Assembly: GCF_014647155.1 (NCBI RefSeq)
Contig: NZ_BMOQ01000006.1
Coordinates: 248,001-312,000 of the forward strand
DNA: 64,000 nt
Direction of reading: 5' to 3'
Source: Halarchaeum nitratireducens
GTDB lineage: Archaea; Halobacteriota; Halobacteria; Halobacteriales; Halobacteriaceae
This document shows positions 43,191-51,974 of the stretch, piece by piece. The notes beneath the pieces were generated by a model, which was not told the DNA's origin, searched no databases, and was given only the letters and a program-made list of their open reading frames with translations. How positions within the stretch are numbered: the first letter of the stretch is position 1; the number at the start of each line of letters is the position of its first letter. The translations under genes and the position numbers were made by a program.

Positions 43191-43883
43191 GTGTCCGAGA
43201 AATCGAAACAAGGAATAAACGTTTGCATCAGTCTGCATCCTGATAGCGATGAGCGTGTCTTCCGGTTGGAAGCAGCGGACGACATCGCCCGGATTCTCGT
43301 TGACGCACACGACTCGGAATTCACGATTCGCGACCTCGTCAACGAGACGGGGTACAGCCGATCCACGGTTTGGCGTGCCGTCGACTTCTTAGCGAACATT
43401 GGCATCGCACACGTTCGTGAGACACCACAGCGAAACTACGTCAAAATCGATCCCGAACACCTCCAGAAGGACGACCCAATCCTCGCGATTGCGCAGTCTG
43501 AGTACCGCGAGCCGATCCGAGCGTTCATTCGACGCGTTCGGTCCACACTTGCGGATGAACCTGCCGTCGACGATCTCCTCGGAATTCTCGTCTTCGGGAG
43601 CGTCGCACGCGGTGAGGCTGACCGGAAGAGTGACATCGACATCTTCGTTATCATTGATGGCGACCGCACCACTGCTCGACGCCGTATCTCCCAAGTTGCG
43701 GCTAATCTCGAGGAGCAACCATTTGACGGGGACCGATATACGTTCGAACCGTTCGTTGAAACGCCCGAGAGCGCCACACGTGCCGGTGAAAAGCTCTATG
43801 AGATATTCCGTGGCGGAATCACGGTGTACGGCACGGAGCGGTTCCACGAGGTCCGAAAGAAGGTGATGGCGAGTGAGCGGTAG
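43191..43883 (+). CDS. HTH-nucleotidyltransferase (MNT-type antitoxin-like)
   Basis: A 230-residue protein with an N-terminal winged helix (DDIARILVDAHDSEFTIRDLVNETGYSRSTVWRAVDFLANIGI) and a minimal nucleotidyltransferase domain. The NTase motif is G136-S137 ... D148-x-D150 in GSVARGEADRKSDIDIFVI. It overlaps the HEPN-like gene by 11 nt, as is usual for NTase-HEPN modules. In MntA-HepT systems the NTase blocks the HEPN RNase by adenylylating it. Here the HTH domain could also give autoregulation. It lies immediately downstream of the IS. Confidence 0.87.
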   Translation: MSEKSKQGINVCISLHPDSDERVFRLEAADDIARILVDAHDSEFTIRDLVNETGYSRSTVWRAVDFLANIGIAHVRETPQRNYVKIDPEHLQKDDPILAIAQSEYREPIRAFIRRVRSTLADEPAVDDLLGILVFGSVARGEADRKSDIDIFVIIDGDRTTARRRISQVAANLEEQPFDGDRYTFEPFVETPESATRAGEKLYEIFRGGITVYGTERFHEVRKKVMASER

Positions 43884-44358
43884 TCGAATCGAGTCACTCG
43901 TCGATGAAGTGCAGGCCGCGTTCGATCGACGACCGGAGGACGTTGAGGCTGGTCTTGAGACGAATGAAGCGGACGTCCTTCAGCTGCGGAAATCGTGTCG
44001 CCTTCTTCGCGGTGCGGACCTCCTTCTCGAGGAAGGATTCTACACGCTCGTAATCGAGGCATCGTTCGTCGCGATAGAGCGTGTGATCGAGTTTCGATTG
44101 CTCGAGAGTGGAGTCGAGCCACGAGACCTCCCCGGCACGCATCCTGGTGCCTACACCGAAGCAGCCCAGCGTGGCATCCTCTCAGAATACAGCGCGATGG
44201 ACATCCAAGAGCTGTGGCGCGATCACCGCGCGAAAACCTACTATCAGGACGGTCTTGCAGCCCGTCAACGAGCTGAAATCCTCTATGAGCTTGCGACCGA
44301 GACACACGAGTTCATCGTGAATCAGTCGTCCAAACGTCACGAGTGTCTCTGCACGTAG
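43873..44358 (+). CDS. HEPN-like protein (toxin partner of the NTase)
   Basis: A 161-residue all-helical protein following the NTase gene. The pattern SCRLLRGADLLLEEGFYTLVIEASFVAIERVIEF forms long amphipathic helices, and WRDHRAKTYYQDG near residues 115-127 resembles the end of the HEPN domain. The exact RNase motif Rx4-6H is not seen: R116 and H118 are only two apart. So it may be a divergent HEPN or a non-RNase partner. GTG 43873 gives an 11-nt overlap with the NTase gene. Confidence 0.75.
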   Translation: MSGSRIESLVDEVQAAFDRRPEDVEAGLETNEADVLQLRKSCRLLRGADLLLEEGFYTLVIEASFVAIERVIEFRLLESGVEPRDLPGTHPGAYTEAAQRGILSEYSAMDIQELWRDHRAKTYYQDGLAARQRAEILYELATETHEFIVNQSSKRHECLCT

Positions 44359-44382
44359 TCCTACAACTCGTGTTACATCTCC

Positions 44383-45642
44383 TCAGAGGTGCTCCTCGAA
44401 GATGTCTGCCAACTCCTCTTGGACGAGTTCTCGCATTGCGTCGGCGCGGGCTTGGCGACGCGTCTGCTCGTCGAGGTAGTTGCGTTCCGACACCGACGCG
44501 TCCCGCGACCCCTGTGAGGCGGCGACGGCGGCGGTCCCCGCTTCGATGGTCGGGCGCTGTTGACGGTAGAGGCGGTACCACGTCCGCCGTCCCATCTTCG
44601 GGAGGGGACGCTCGCCGTCGATCGTGACGTCGGCGCGCTCGCCGAGGTCACGGAGCCAGCGCCGTGCTGTCTGCGTGGAGATCGGCTGCTCGATCGACTG
44701 ACCGGGGAGGAGGTAGCCGGTCCACTCCCCATCTTCGGCGAGCACGTCGATGCGTTCGGTGATGGCGTCGACACCGACGAGGATCTCGACCGTATTGCGC
44801 GTGCGGCGGGCGTTCTTGCGTTGGCCGGCCTCGAAGGCGATGTAGGGGACGTCGCCCTCACCGGGGTCGAGTTCGAGTTGGTCGACGTGCAACTCGCAGG
44901 CTTCGATGGGTCGGAGACCCCAGCCGGCGAGCGCCAGCAGCAGGAAGCGCTCCTCGTCGGTCGCGACGTCGAGGAGCGCGACAAGGTCGTTCCGAGAGAG
45001 GGCGGGATGGTCGTAGACGGGGTCTTCGTCCCAGCCGAAGCGATTCAGCAGACTCTCGGCGGGGTTGTAGAGGCCGCGTCCCATCTCGACGAGGAACGTG
45101 TACCAGTTTTTGACGGCGGAGACGTACTTCTTCTTCGAGGCGAGCGTCCCGAGCTCGTCGTCGAGGACGCGGAAGGTGTCCCGGACGCGGGCGATCTCGT
45201 CCGGCTTCTCGGTCTCGTCGAGGAGCGGCGAGAGCAGGTCACTCGTGTCGTTCACTTCCCGGTAGGTCGTGACGTACGTCTTCAGTCGGGAGCGACGCGG
45301 CCCCACCGTCGTCGGGGCGCGCCCGCGGTCGCGCTCAAGCTCCTCAAGGTAGTCCTCCAGGCCGTGCACCGTGGGCTCGTGGTCGATTCCCCACTCGTCG
45401 TTCTTCTCGGGGTTCGGCGGGAGTCCGACTTCGTCGTAGAACTCGCCCGGCGAGAGGTCGTAGTCGCGTCGCAGGCGTTCGACGAACCCCGAATAGTTGC
45501 CCTTCAGCCACGCGTAGGTCGGCGTCCCCCGGTCGGGGTCGATATCGACGTCCGGGTCGGCGCGGAGCGCGGGCGCGATCTCCGCCTCGTAGAACTGGGC
45601 GAAGTCGTCGAGGTCGTCGAAGCGGGCGTACGTCGCTTCCAT
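44383..45642 (-). CDS. Tyrosine recombinase/integrase
   Basis: A 419-residue site-specific recombinase. The core-binding domain occupies about residues 80-190; the catalytic domain has R244 in AGWGLRPIEACEL, then a GRRTWYR segment where the H-x-x-R box is expected, and the Tyr nucleophile Y389 in SERNYLDE. The H-x-x-R histidine is not evident, so activity is uncertain. The first 80 residues are an added N-terminal domain (TYAWLKGNYSGFVERLRRDYDLSPGEFYDEVGLPPNP). It is likely a chromosome-borne integrase or remnant of a mobile element. Confidence 0.85.
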   Translation of the reverse strand: MEATYARFDDLDDFAQFYEAEIAPALRADPDVDIDPDRGTPTYAWLKGNYSGFVERLRRDYDLSPGEFYDEVGLPPNPEKNDEWGIDHEPTVHGLEDYLEELERDRGRAPTTVGPRRSRLKTYVTTYREVNDTSDLLSPLLDETEKPDEIARVRDTFRVLDDELGTLASKKKYVSAVKNWYTFLVEMGRGLYNPAESLLNRFGWDEDPVYDHPALSRNDLVALLDVATDEERFLLLALAGWGLRPIEACELHVDQLELDPGEGDVPYIAFEAGQRKNARRTRNTVEILVGVDAITERIDVLAEDGEWTGYLLPGQSIEQPISTQTARRWLRDLGERADVTIDGERPLPKMGRRTWYRLYRQQRPTIEAGTAAVAASQGSRDASVSERNYLDEQTRRQARADAMRELVQEELADIFEEHL

Positions 45643-45644
45643 GG

Positions 45645-45815
45645 CTATTCCGGCCGGGAGGGGTCGCTCGCAGCATCCGGTCGGTAGACGTCGGCAGCGG
45701 CGTCGATGTCGAGTTCGCGGCAGGTACGGGTGGGAATGCTCGCTCGCTTCCCCGAAACCGTGCGTTCCGAACCGCCGCTCTCACTCACGCTCGCGACGAG
45801 GAGCGCGACGCGCAT
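45645..45815 (-). CDS. AbrB/SpoVT-like small DNA-binding protein (56 aa)
   Basis: SESGGSERTVSGKRASIPTRTCRELDI matches the start of AbrB/SpoVT-like swapped-hairpin proteins (xVSGNRASIPKxxREELGI). The protein ends after about 45 such residues with an acidic tail, so it is shorter than usual. ATG 45815 or the in-frame GTG of MSESGGS could start it. It lies 2 nt upstream of the integrase ATG, so it may regulate that gene. Confidence 0.5.
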   Translation of the reverse strand: MRVALLVASVSESGGSERTVSGKRASIPTRTCRELDIDAAADVYRPDAASDPSRPE

Positions 45816-45953
45816 AAGCCTAGTGTGTGACCACACGACTAGCGCCGCCGTCGAGGTGATGGCGCGCCGTACGACGGTTCTGTCCCCGGACTGGTGGCGG
45901 GAGTCAGTGCCGCGGCGCCACGAGCCAGCCGACTGCCCGACGTGGGTCGTGGT

Positions 45954-46913
45954 TCAGTTAGCGACGCTCGTCTCCTCCAGTTCCTGTACGTACTCACGCA
46001 AGCGCTCGTCGTCGAGAACGTCGAGGAGGAGCTCGTCGTCCAGACGCTCCGCCCACCGCCGTTTAGCGCGCTCCTCCCGTCGTTGGGCTTCCTCGCGATC
46101 CATGTACGACGACTTCATCCGTTCGACGTCCTGCTCCTGGATCTCCCTGAGGTGTTCCGGGTCGATGTCGTGGTCTTCGGGCACACGGTGGGTTCGGAAC
46201 CGTTCGTTCCACGCCTCCTCATCGTCCCACTCGTGATCCACGGTCGACCGGGGCCAGTTCCAAGACCGGTAGGCCGCGACCTTCTCCCAGTACCCCTGAT
46301 CGCGGCGAACGTCGACGACGACAGCCATTCCGACTTCCATCCCGTTCCCCGCCGCAGTGAGCGCCTGCGTCCCTCGACCCACTTGTGCGCCGGCAACGTA
46401 CAGCCCGTCGACAGGTGCCCGTCCCTCCTCGTCAACGTAGTCCAGTGATACGTGTTCGTGCACGTCCCCGTCTCCGTGCTGGTGGGACTCGAACATCTCG
46501 TCCTCGTCGTCCAGTCCCTCGAGGTAGTCGCGGTCGTACGTCGTCGCCGCGACGACGCGGTCCGTATCGACGGTCCGACCCTCCTGTGTCTCGACGCGGA
46601 ACCCACCCGTTTCGCGCTCGTCGACCGAGAGAACCATATCCGAGACGACGGCGCCGCCCGCTTCCTCGACGTGTTCATGTATCAACTCGTAGAACGTCTG
46701 GATGTCGACGCCCCACGGGAACCCGAGGTAGTTCTCTAGGTATGCACACTGGCTGAGTGCCGACCTCCCGCGGTCGAACACGACGGTATCGAGGCCGTAC
46801 TGGGCGGTGTATAGGGCAGCGGCGGATCCCGCCGGACCGCCACCGACGACGACGACGTCGACGTTGTCGTTACTCATACTCGTTTCACCCTCCTCATTAT
46901 TCTCTCCTGCCAT
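45954..46913 (-). CDS. Thioredoxin-reductase-like FAD protein, iron-regulated
   Basis: A 319-residue flavoprotein with an FAD Rossmann motif VVVVGGGPAGSAAALYTAQYGLDTVVFD (starting near residue 18) and the closing GLYVAGAQVGRGTQALTAAGNGMEVGMAVV near 168-198. The NADPH domain and the CxxC of thioredoxin reductases are missing; one Cys is at SQCAYLEN. The last 110 residues are an acidic, helical extension (HEWDDEEAWNERFR ...). Starts at ATG 46913 or 46877. An iron-box palindrome overlaps its start, and the eight binding proteins lie upstream, so reduction of ferric siderophores is a possible role. Confidence 0.75.
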   Translation of the reverse strand: MAGENNEEGETSMSNDNVDVVVVGGGPAGSAAALYTAQYGLDTVVFDRGRSALSQCAYLENYLGFPWGVDIQTFYELIHEHVEEAGGAVVSDMVLSVDERETGGFRVETQEGRTVDTDRVVAATTYDRDYLEGLDDEDEMFESHQHGDGDVHEHVSLDYVDEEGRAPVDGLYVAGAQVGRGTQALTAAGNGMEVGMAVVVDVRRDQGYWEKVAAYRSWNWPRSTVDHEWDDEEAWNERFRTHRVPEDHDIDPEHLREIQEQDVERMKSSYMDREEAQRREERAKRRWAERLDDELLLDVLDDERLREYVQELEETSVAN

Positions 46914-46915
46914 AC

Positions 46916-46933
46916 TTTTAGGCTAGCCTAAAA
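46916..46933 (-). promoter_or_regulatory. Iron-box-like palindrome (DtxR/Idr type)
   Basis: A perfect 18-bp palindrome, ttttaggc-ta-gcctaaaa. It lies directly in front of ATG 46913, with a TATA-like stretch (ttattattttt on the minus strand, 46931-46942) overlapping its far end. It resembles the TTAGG-N-CCTAA motif of DtxR-family metal repressors. The placement over the transcription start fits repression by iron. Confidence 0.75.
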
Positions 46934-47119
46934 AATAATAAGCGTATCGGTTCAGGTGACCAAATCACGTGAGTGTCGCGTTAGGCGGCGGGGCGCCCGA
47001 ACGTCCTCTTCTCGAATCGGAATCTCGAACACGAGACGCACGAAGCGCGATACCGTCCGGGTCTATCACCCGTCGAAACCCGTCTCCGCGACACGGGCTC
47101 CGGCGACGGCACGCGACGA

Positions 47120-48298
47120 TTACCGCTCCGTGATCACGCTCGCGAGTCTATCGCGGTCGAATATTTGCTCATCCGCAAACCGGTCCGGATAGTAGAGGCC
47201 GGCGTACCGTTCGAGCATGAACAGATTGTGGAGCGGGCCGCAGAAGATCGGCCCGCCACGGAAGATCTGATCGTTCTGCACCGCGGATAGCTGGCCGCCG
47301 ACCTCGTGCTCGCGGATGTGTGATACGATCGACTCCTCGAACGCCTCACGGGTTCGCGCTTTGCCGCGATACCGAAGCAGGAGCGAGTCAGGATCGATTT
47401 CGAGAAGCGTCTCGTAGTCAATACTACCGCTATCGCTGGTCGAGAATCCGCTGACGTCGGTGTCAGCGAACGCATCGGCGATGCCCAGCGTGTGGAAGTG
47501 TTCCTTGTTCGCGCCCTCCCCCGAGAGGCGGTACGGGTAGAACTCCTCGGGGTCGTCTGGGGCATAGAGGAGCAGTGCGTCGGGCCGCTGGTCCGCCGCC
47601 GGGAGTTCCGCTTCGATAGTCGCGACCGTCTCCTCGTGTATCGATCGGATGGCCTCGAACCGCTCGCGCTCCCGGACCACCGCCGCGACCTTCTCGAACG
47701 CCTCGTACAGCGTGTAGTATCGGTAGTCGTGCCACGGGTCGGTCCGTCGGAAGATGACGTTCCCGAGGAAGGGCGCAACTCCCTCCGCGATCTCCTCGAC
47801 GTCTGCGTTCGACCAGCTGTCGAGAATCCGCGTCAGCCAGTGTGGGTCCATGAGGTGAAAGTCCGCGTCCATCTCGTAGAAGACCTCCTTCGAAACACCG
47901 CCGTTCTTGCTTGCGAGCTGAGTCAGGCTGCTCGAATCGATCGACACGCCGTCGAGTTCGTCGTAGTGGGTCGTTAGGTACTGGCGGCGGGTTCGGATGG
48001 ACTCGACCGCATCGCCGTGACCCAGCGCGACCAGCATGTCGATGTACGTGGGATCACACCCCGCGATCGTCTCGGGGACGCGATCGAACGCGACGGTACC
48101 GGTCGGTTCCATGGTGACCGCGTACGCCCCGTCCGATGTGGCGTTCGTCGCGGGCTCAGTCGCCGTGCGCCTCGGATCCGACCCGTGGTCCACACAGCCG
48201 GCCAGAAGCGACCCAGCGACGACTGCACTTCCGTACTTCATGTACTCTCGTCGAGTCGATGCTTCTGCCGCACTCGCGTTGGTGTTCTCGTTGCTCAT
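47120..48298 (-). CDS. Siderophore-type ABC solute-binding lipoprotein (8th of array)
   Basis: A 392-residue Tat lipoprotein: twin Arg in TRREYMKYGSAVVAGS then the lipobox LLAGC (residue about 33). The ligand-binding core follows the FepB pattern: VAFDRVPETIAGCDPTYIDMLVALGHGDAVESI, then YEMDADFHLMDP. The region SLTQLASKNGG and APFLGN is closest to the fourth array member (51975-53201). It is the last gene of the operon, 1 nt after the seventh. This shortest member has lost some residues between about 170 and 180. It would bind an iron chelate outside the membrane. Confidence 0.87.
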   Translation of the reverse strand: MSNENTNASAAEASTRREYMKYGSAVVAGSLLAGCVDHGSDPRRTATEPATNATSDGAYAVTMEPTGTVAFDRVPETIAGCDPTYIDMLVALGHGDAVESIRTRRQYLTTHYDELDGVSIDSSSLTQLASKNGGVSKEVFYEMDADFHLMDPHWLTRILDSWSNADVEEIAEGVAPFLGNVIFRRTDPWHDYRYYTLYEAFEKVAAVVRERERFEAIRSIHEETVATIEAELPAADQRPDALLLYAPDDPEEFYPYRLSGEGANKEHFHTLGIADAFADTDVSGFSTSDSGSIDYETLLEIDPDSLLLRYRGKARTREAFEESIVSHIREHEVGGQLSAVQNDQIFRGGPIFCGPLHNLFMLERYAGLYYPDRFADEQIFDRDRLASVITER

Positions 48299-48299
48299 T

Positions 48300-49547
48300 T
48301 TAGATTTCCCCGCTAACGATGTCGACGACGGCTTGTCGGTCGAACAGCTGTTCACTCTCCGAAATCTCGGGATACAGCTTACCGGAGCCGTATCCCGGCC
48401 ACTCTCCGAACTGATCGGGGTAGAGCTGCTTGGCCGTCATCTCCAGATTGAAGAGGCTCATGATCGGACCCTGCATCCCGTACCCGGACGGGTAGTAGCG
48501 CTCGTCTCGAAGCGCCGGAATGTCGTCCGCGAGTGGGTTGTCGAGGACCGCTTCGCGACCCTGAATGAACGTCTCGCCGAGGGCGACCCCCCAATACCGA
48601 AGCATCACGTCCGGTTGTGCCTCGACGAGCGCCTCGAAGTCGTAGGATCCGTCGGCCTCCGGACCGCCCTCGATCGTCTCGAACGCGTTCTTGATACCCA
48701 TCGGACGAACATGCGCCCAGATGTAGCCGTCCTGCGTGAAGTCGTACGGCCAGAATGTGCCACCGCTGTAGGCGACGATAGCGACTGACGGCCGTTCGGA
48801 TTCCGGCGGGAGGTTCGCCTGAATCCGAGCGACGAGGTCATCACGGATCGATTTGAACGCCTGGTAGCGTTCCTCTTCCCGGAGAACGGCGGCGATCTTT
48901 TCGATGTACTCCCAGAGCGTGTAGTACTCGTAGCCATCGCGGTAGGCGTCGGGCGGATCGGCGTTTGTTCGGCTGTAGTAGTTCCCGAACCACGGCCCGA
49001 CGTCCTCCGCAATCGCATCGATGTCCTCCTCGCTCCACCCGAACGATGAACTTCGCAGGAGCGCGGGATCGAGGAAGTGAACGTCGCTATCGAGCTCGTA
49101 GAACGCTTCCATATCCAACGCCCCCGGGTCGTCAGCCGACGTGACTCGGCCGAGGTCTTCCCACTCGAAGGTGACCGATTCGAGGCGGTCGTAGTAGTAG
49201 GAGACCGTGTTGCCGAACAGCTGTTTGTCGTATCCGATGGCGTTGATCGACTCACCGTGGCCGAGCGCGACGGCAGTACCCGCCGACAGCGGGTAGTACG
49301 TCAGGAAATCGGATGGAACGCTGTCGAACTCCACGTCCCCGACCGGCGATAGCGTAACCGCGTAGGACCCGGTTGCCGTCGTGGCGGTGTCGGTACTCGC
49401 GTCGCTCGTCGCGGCTGTGTTAGTCGGTTCGTTACTCGTTGTACCGACACACCCGGCGAGCAGTCCCCCACCGACGATCGCGCCGCCGCCCTTGAGGACG
49501 TCTCTGCGCGTCGACACCTCCTCCGTCGTCGTATCACGTGAGGTCAT
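48300..49547 (-). CDS. Siderophore-type ABC solute-binding lipoprotein (7th of array)
   Basis: A 415-residue protein with Tat motif TRRDVLKGGGAIVGG and lipobox LLAGC, a Thr/Ser/Ala-rich linker, and the binding domain. It carries YELDSDVHFLDP and SSSFGWSEEDIDAIAEDVGPWFGNYYSR, the second being shared closely with the fifth gene (50755-51972). ATG 49547 overlaps the previous gene by 4 nt (ATGA). No permease or ATPase is adjacent. The ligand is likely an iron chelate. Confidence 0.87.
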   Translation of the reverse strand: MTSRDTTTEEVSTRRDVLKGGGAIVGGGLLAGCVGTTSNEPTNTAATSDASTDTATTATGSYAVTLSPVGDVEFDSVPSDFLTYYPLSAGTAVALGHGESINAIGYDKQLFGNTVSYYYDRLESVTFEWEDLGRVTSADDPGALDMEAFYELDSDVHFLDPALLRSSSFGWSEEDIDAIAEDVGPWFGNYYSRTNADPPDAYRDGYEYYTLWEYIEKIAAVLREEERYQAFKSIRDDLVARIQANLPPESERPSVAIVAYSGGTFWPYDFTQDGYIWAHVRPMGIKNAFETIEGGPEADGSYDFEALVEAQPDVMLRYWGVALGETFIQGREAVLDNPLADDIPALRDERYYPSGYGMQGPIMSLFNLEMTAKQLYPDQFGEWPGYGSGKLYPEISESEQLFDRQAVVDIVSGEI

Positions 49548-50752
49548 GCTTCGAACTCCCCGTTGATGATGTCCGCGACGCGTCGTCGATCGAAGAGCTG
49601 CTCGTCCGCCGGGAACTCGGGGTACGGACCGCCAGTATAGTCGGGCCACGCGCCGAACCGGTCGGGGTAGAGCTCCTTGGCGACCATCTCCAGCTGGAAG
49701 AAGTTCATAATCGGGCCGCCGTACCGGGCGCTAAGGGGATAGACGCGGTTGTTCTTCACCGCGGAAATCTCGCTGGCGACCGGGTCGTCGCGGAGGTTCT
49801 GCTTCTGCGCCCGCCAATCGTTCGCCCGAGCGAACGCGTTCTCGATGAGGATGACCTCCGGGTCGGCCTCGACGAGCGCCTCCAAGCCGATCGTATCGCT
49901 CTCCGGGATGTCCGCGAGCACGTCGTCGACGCCGAACGGACGCGTGTGCGAACGGATGAACCCGGGACCGTCCATGTGGAAGACCCAGATCGAGTCCAGG
50001 TCCGGAGACATCATCACACGGGCTGTTCGCGGACGCTCGTCGTTCGACGGAACGTTCGCCGCGATCGTCGCGTCGAGGTCGGCTTTGACTTCCGAGAGCG
50101 CGTCGTACCGCGCCCGCTCCTGAAACACCTCCGCGACCTGCTCGAATATCTCCCAGAGCGTGTAGTACTGGTACTGGTCCGCCCAGTCCGCCGGCGGTTC
50201 GCTGTGGTTCCGACTCAGCGCGTTTCCGAACCACGGCGCGACCCCCGTTCGGACTTCCTCGACGTCCGCGGTATCCCACGCGTCCATCGTTGAGACGTAC
50301 GCCGGATCGGCCAGGTGAACGTCGCTGTCGAGCTCGTAGACGATCTCTTTGTCCGGATTCCACGAGTTGTAGAGGTCCGCCCAATCGACAGACACCCCGT
50401 CGAGACGTTCGAGGATCTTGTCGTAGTTGCCCTCGAAGTTGGCGGGACTGTACATCGCGTTGAGCGCGTCGCCGTGACCGAGTGCGACGACCATATCGGT
50501 GTGATGGACGAGGATCGTGAACACGCTCTCCGGCGGCTGGTCGAACTCGACGGTGCCTGCCGGCGCCAGCGTCACCGAGTATGGTTCGTCCTCCTGCGTC
50601 GTCGTGGTCGTCGAATCAGGCGCTGGGGTCGTCGTCGACTCGCCGGCGCTGCCGGTACACCCGGCGAGCAAGCCGCCACCCGCGACCGCGCCGCCGTACG
50701 TCAGGTAGTCACGCCGCGTTGGTGCCTCGTATCGAGTGGTGTCGTGGTTCAT
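49544..50752 (-). CDS. Siderophore-type ABC solute-binding lipoprotein (6th of array)
   Basis: A 402-residue protein with Tat motif TRRDYLTYGGAVAGGG and lipobox LLAGC. Key segments are FTILVHHTDMVVALGHGDAL, ERLDGVSVDWADLYNSWNPDKEIVYELDSDVHLADP and APWFGNALSRNH. The HHxDM pattern links it to the first gene (55743-56960). The stop of the fifth gene lies 2 nt before its ATG. It is probably an extracytoplasmic iron-chelate receptor. Confidence 0.87.
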   Translation of the reverse strand: MNHDTTRYEAPTRRDYLTYGGAVAGGGLLAGCTGSAGESTTTPAPDSTTTTTQEDEPYSVTLAPAGTVEFDQPPESVFTILVHHTDMVVALGHGDALNAMYSPANFEGNYDKILERLDGVSVDWADLYNSWNPDKEIVYELDSDVHLADPAYVSTMDAWDTADVEEVRTGVAPWFGNALSRNHSEPPADWADQYQYYTLWEIFEQVAEVFQERARYDALSEVKADLDATIAANVPSNDERPRTARVMMSPDLDSIWVFHMDGPGFIRSHTRPFGVDDVLADIPESDTIGLEALVEADPEVILIENAFARANDWRAQKQNLRDDPVASEISAVKNNRVYPLSARYGGPIMNFFQLEMVAKELYPDRFGAWPDYTGGPYPEFPADEQLFDRRRVADIINGEFEA

Positions 50753-50754
50753 TG

Positions 50755-51972
50755 TTAGATGTCTCCGTTGATGATGTCCGCCACGCGCTGGCGGTCGAAC
50801 AACTGCTCCCCCTCGGGAATGTCCGGGTACGGCTCACCGTCGACGTAGCCCGGCCACTCGCCGAACGCGTCGGGAAAGAGCTGTTTCGCCGTCATCTCCA
50901 GCTGAAAGAGGTTCATGATCGGCCCCTGCCCGCCGACTCCAGAGGCGTAGACGCGGTCGTTTCGAACGGCGGTCAACTCTTGACCAACGGGGTGGGATTC
51001 CAGTGCTGCCTGCATCTTTGCCATGTTGGTGTCAGGGGTGATTCCCCAGAACTGGAGGATCACATCAGGGTCGAGATCCAGCATCCCTTCGAAATCGAGC
51101 CAACCGGAGTTCTCCTCGAGGCCACCCGCCTCGGCGAACACGTCTGTGGCCCCGAACGGTCGGGTGAACGAACGCGCGTACCCGGGATCGTTGAGGAAGT
51201 ACACGCGGAACTCCTCCTCGTTGTGCATGGTGAGCGCGACGCTCGGTCGCTCCCCCGGTAGCTTCGAGGCGATCTCACTCATCAAATCGGCGTGGACCGC
51301 CGCGAGCGCGTCGTAGCGCGCCCCCTCTCGAAGCACCTGCGCGACCTTCTCGACGATCTCCCAGAGCTCGTAGTACTCGTACGACCCCGCGTAGGCGTCC
51401 GGCGGGGAGCCGTTGAGCCTGCTGTAGTAATTTCCGAACCACGGACCGACGTTTTCGATGATCTCGTCCACGTCCGCCTGACTCCACCCGAACGACGAAC
51501 TCTGAGCCCACGTCGGATCCATGAAATGGACGTCCGAGTCGAGTTCGTAGAGGATCTCCTTGTCGAGGCCGTCGTTGTAGATCTGCGGGAGCGACTCCCA
51601 GTCGGGCGAGACGACGTCGAGGGAGTCGAGGTAGAAGTCGAGGATGTCGCCGTACCACGAGAAGCCGAGGGAGTTGACGGCGTCGCCGTGGCCGAGCGCG
51701 ACCGCGGCGTCCGCGTACAGTTGACTGTACACCATGGCGCTCTCCGGAACGCTTTCGAAAGAGACCTCGCCCACCGGCGACATCGTTACCGAGTACGATT
51801 CACCGTCGGGCGTCTCTGTTTGCCCCCGCGTCAATTCTCCGTTCGACGGTGCGTCATTTTGACGCCCGAAACAGCCCGCGAGGAGTCCGCCACCGACTAC
51901 CGCCCCGCCGTACGTCACGTACTCCCTACGTGTCGGTGCCTCCGTCGTACCCGTCTCGTCGTTGTTACTCAT
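50755..51972 (-). CDS. Siderophore-type ABC solute-binding lipoprotein (5th of array)
   Basis: A 405-residue protein: Tat motif TRREYVTYGGAVVGGG with lipobox LLAGC, followed by the binding domain. YADAAVALGHGDAVNSLGF, YELDSDVHFMDP and QSSSFGWSQADVDEI are visible; the last resembles the seventh gene. The ATG is preceded by the fourth gene's stop at 2 nt. The middle has a Trp/Tyr-rich SYEYYELWEIVEKVAQVL shared with all members. Confidence 0.88.
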   Translation of the reverse strand: MSNNDETGTTEAPTRREYVTYGGAVVGGGLLAGCFGRQNDAPSNGELTRGQTETPDGESYSVTMSPVGEVSFESVPESAMVYSQLYADAAVALGHGDAVNSLGFSWYGDILDFYLDSLDVVSPDWESLPQIYNDGLDKEILYELDSDVHFMDPTWAQSSSFGWSQADVDEIIENVGPWFGNYYSRLNGSPPDAYAGSYEYYELWEIVEKVAQVLREGARYDALAAVHADLMSEIASKLPGERPSVALTMHNEEEFRVYFLNDPGYARSFTRPFGATDVFAEAGGLEENSGWLDFEGMLDLDPDVILQFWGITPDTNMAKMQAALESHPVGQELTAVRNDRVYASGVGGQGPIMNLFQLEMTAKQLFPDAFGEWPGYVDGEPYPDIPEGEQLFDRQRVADIINGDI

Positions 51973-51974
51973 GT

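Noticed and set aside
45954-46913. Classical thioredoxin reductase
   Set aside because: The CxxC redox pair and NADPH-binding domain are absent, so the name would mislead.
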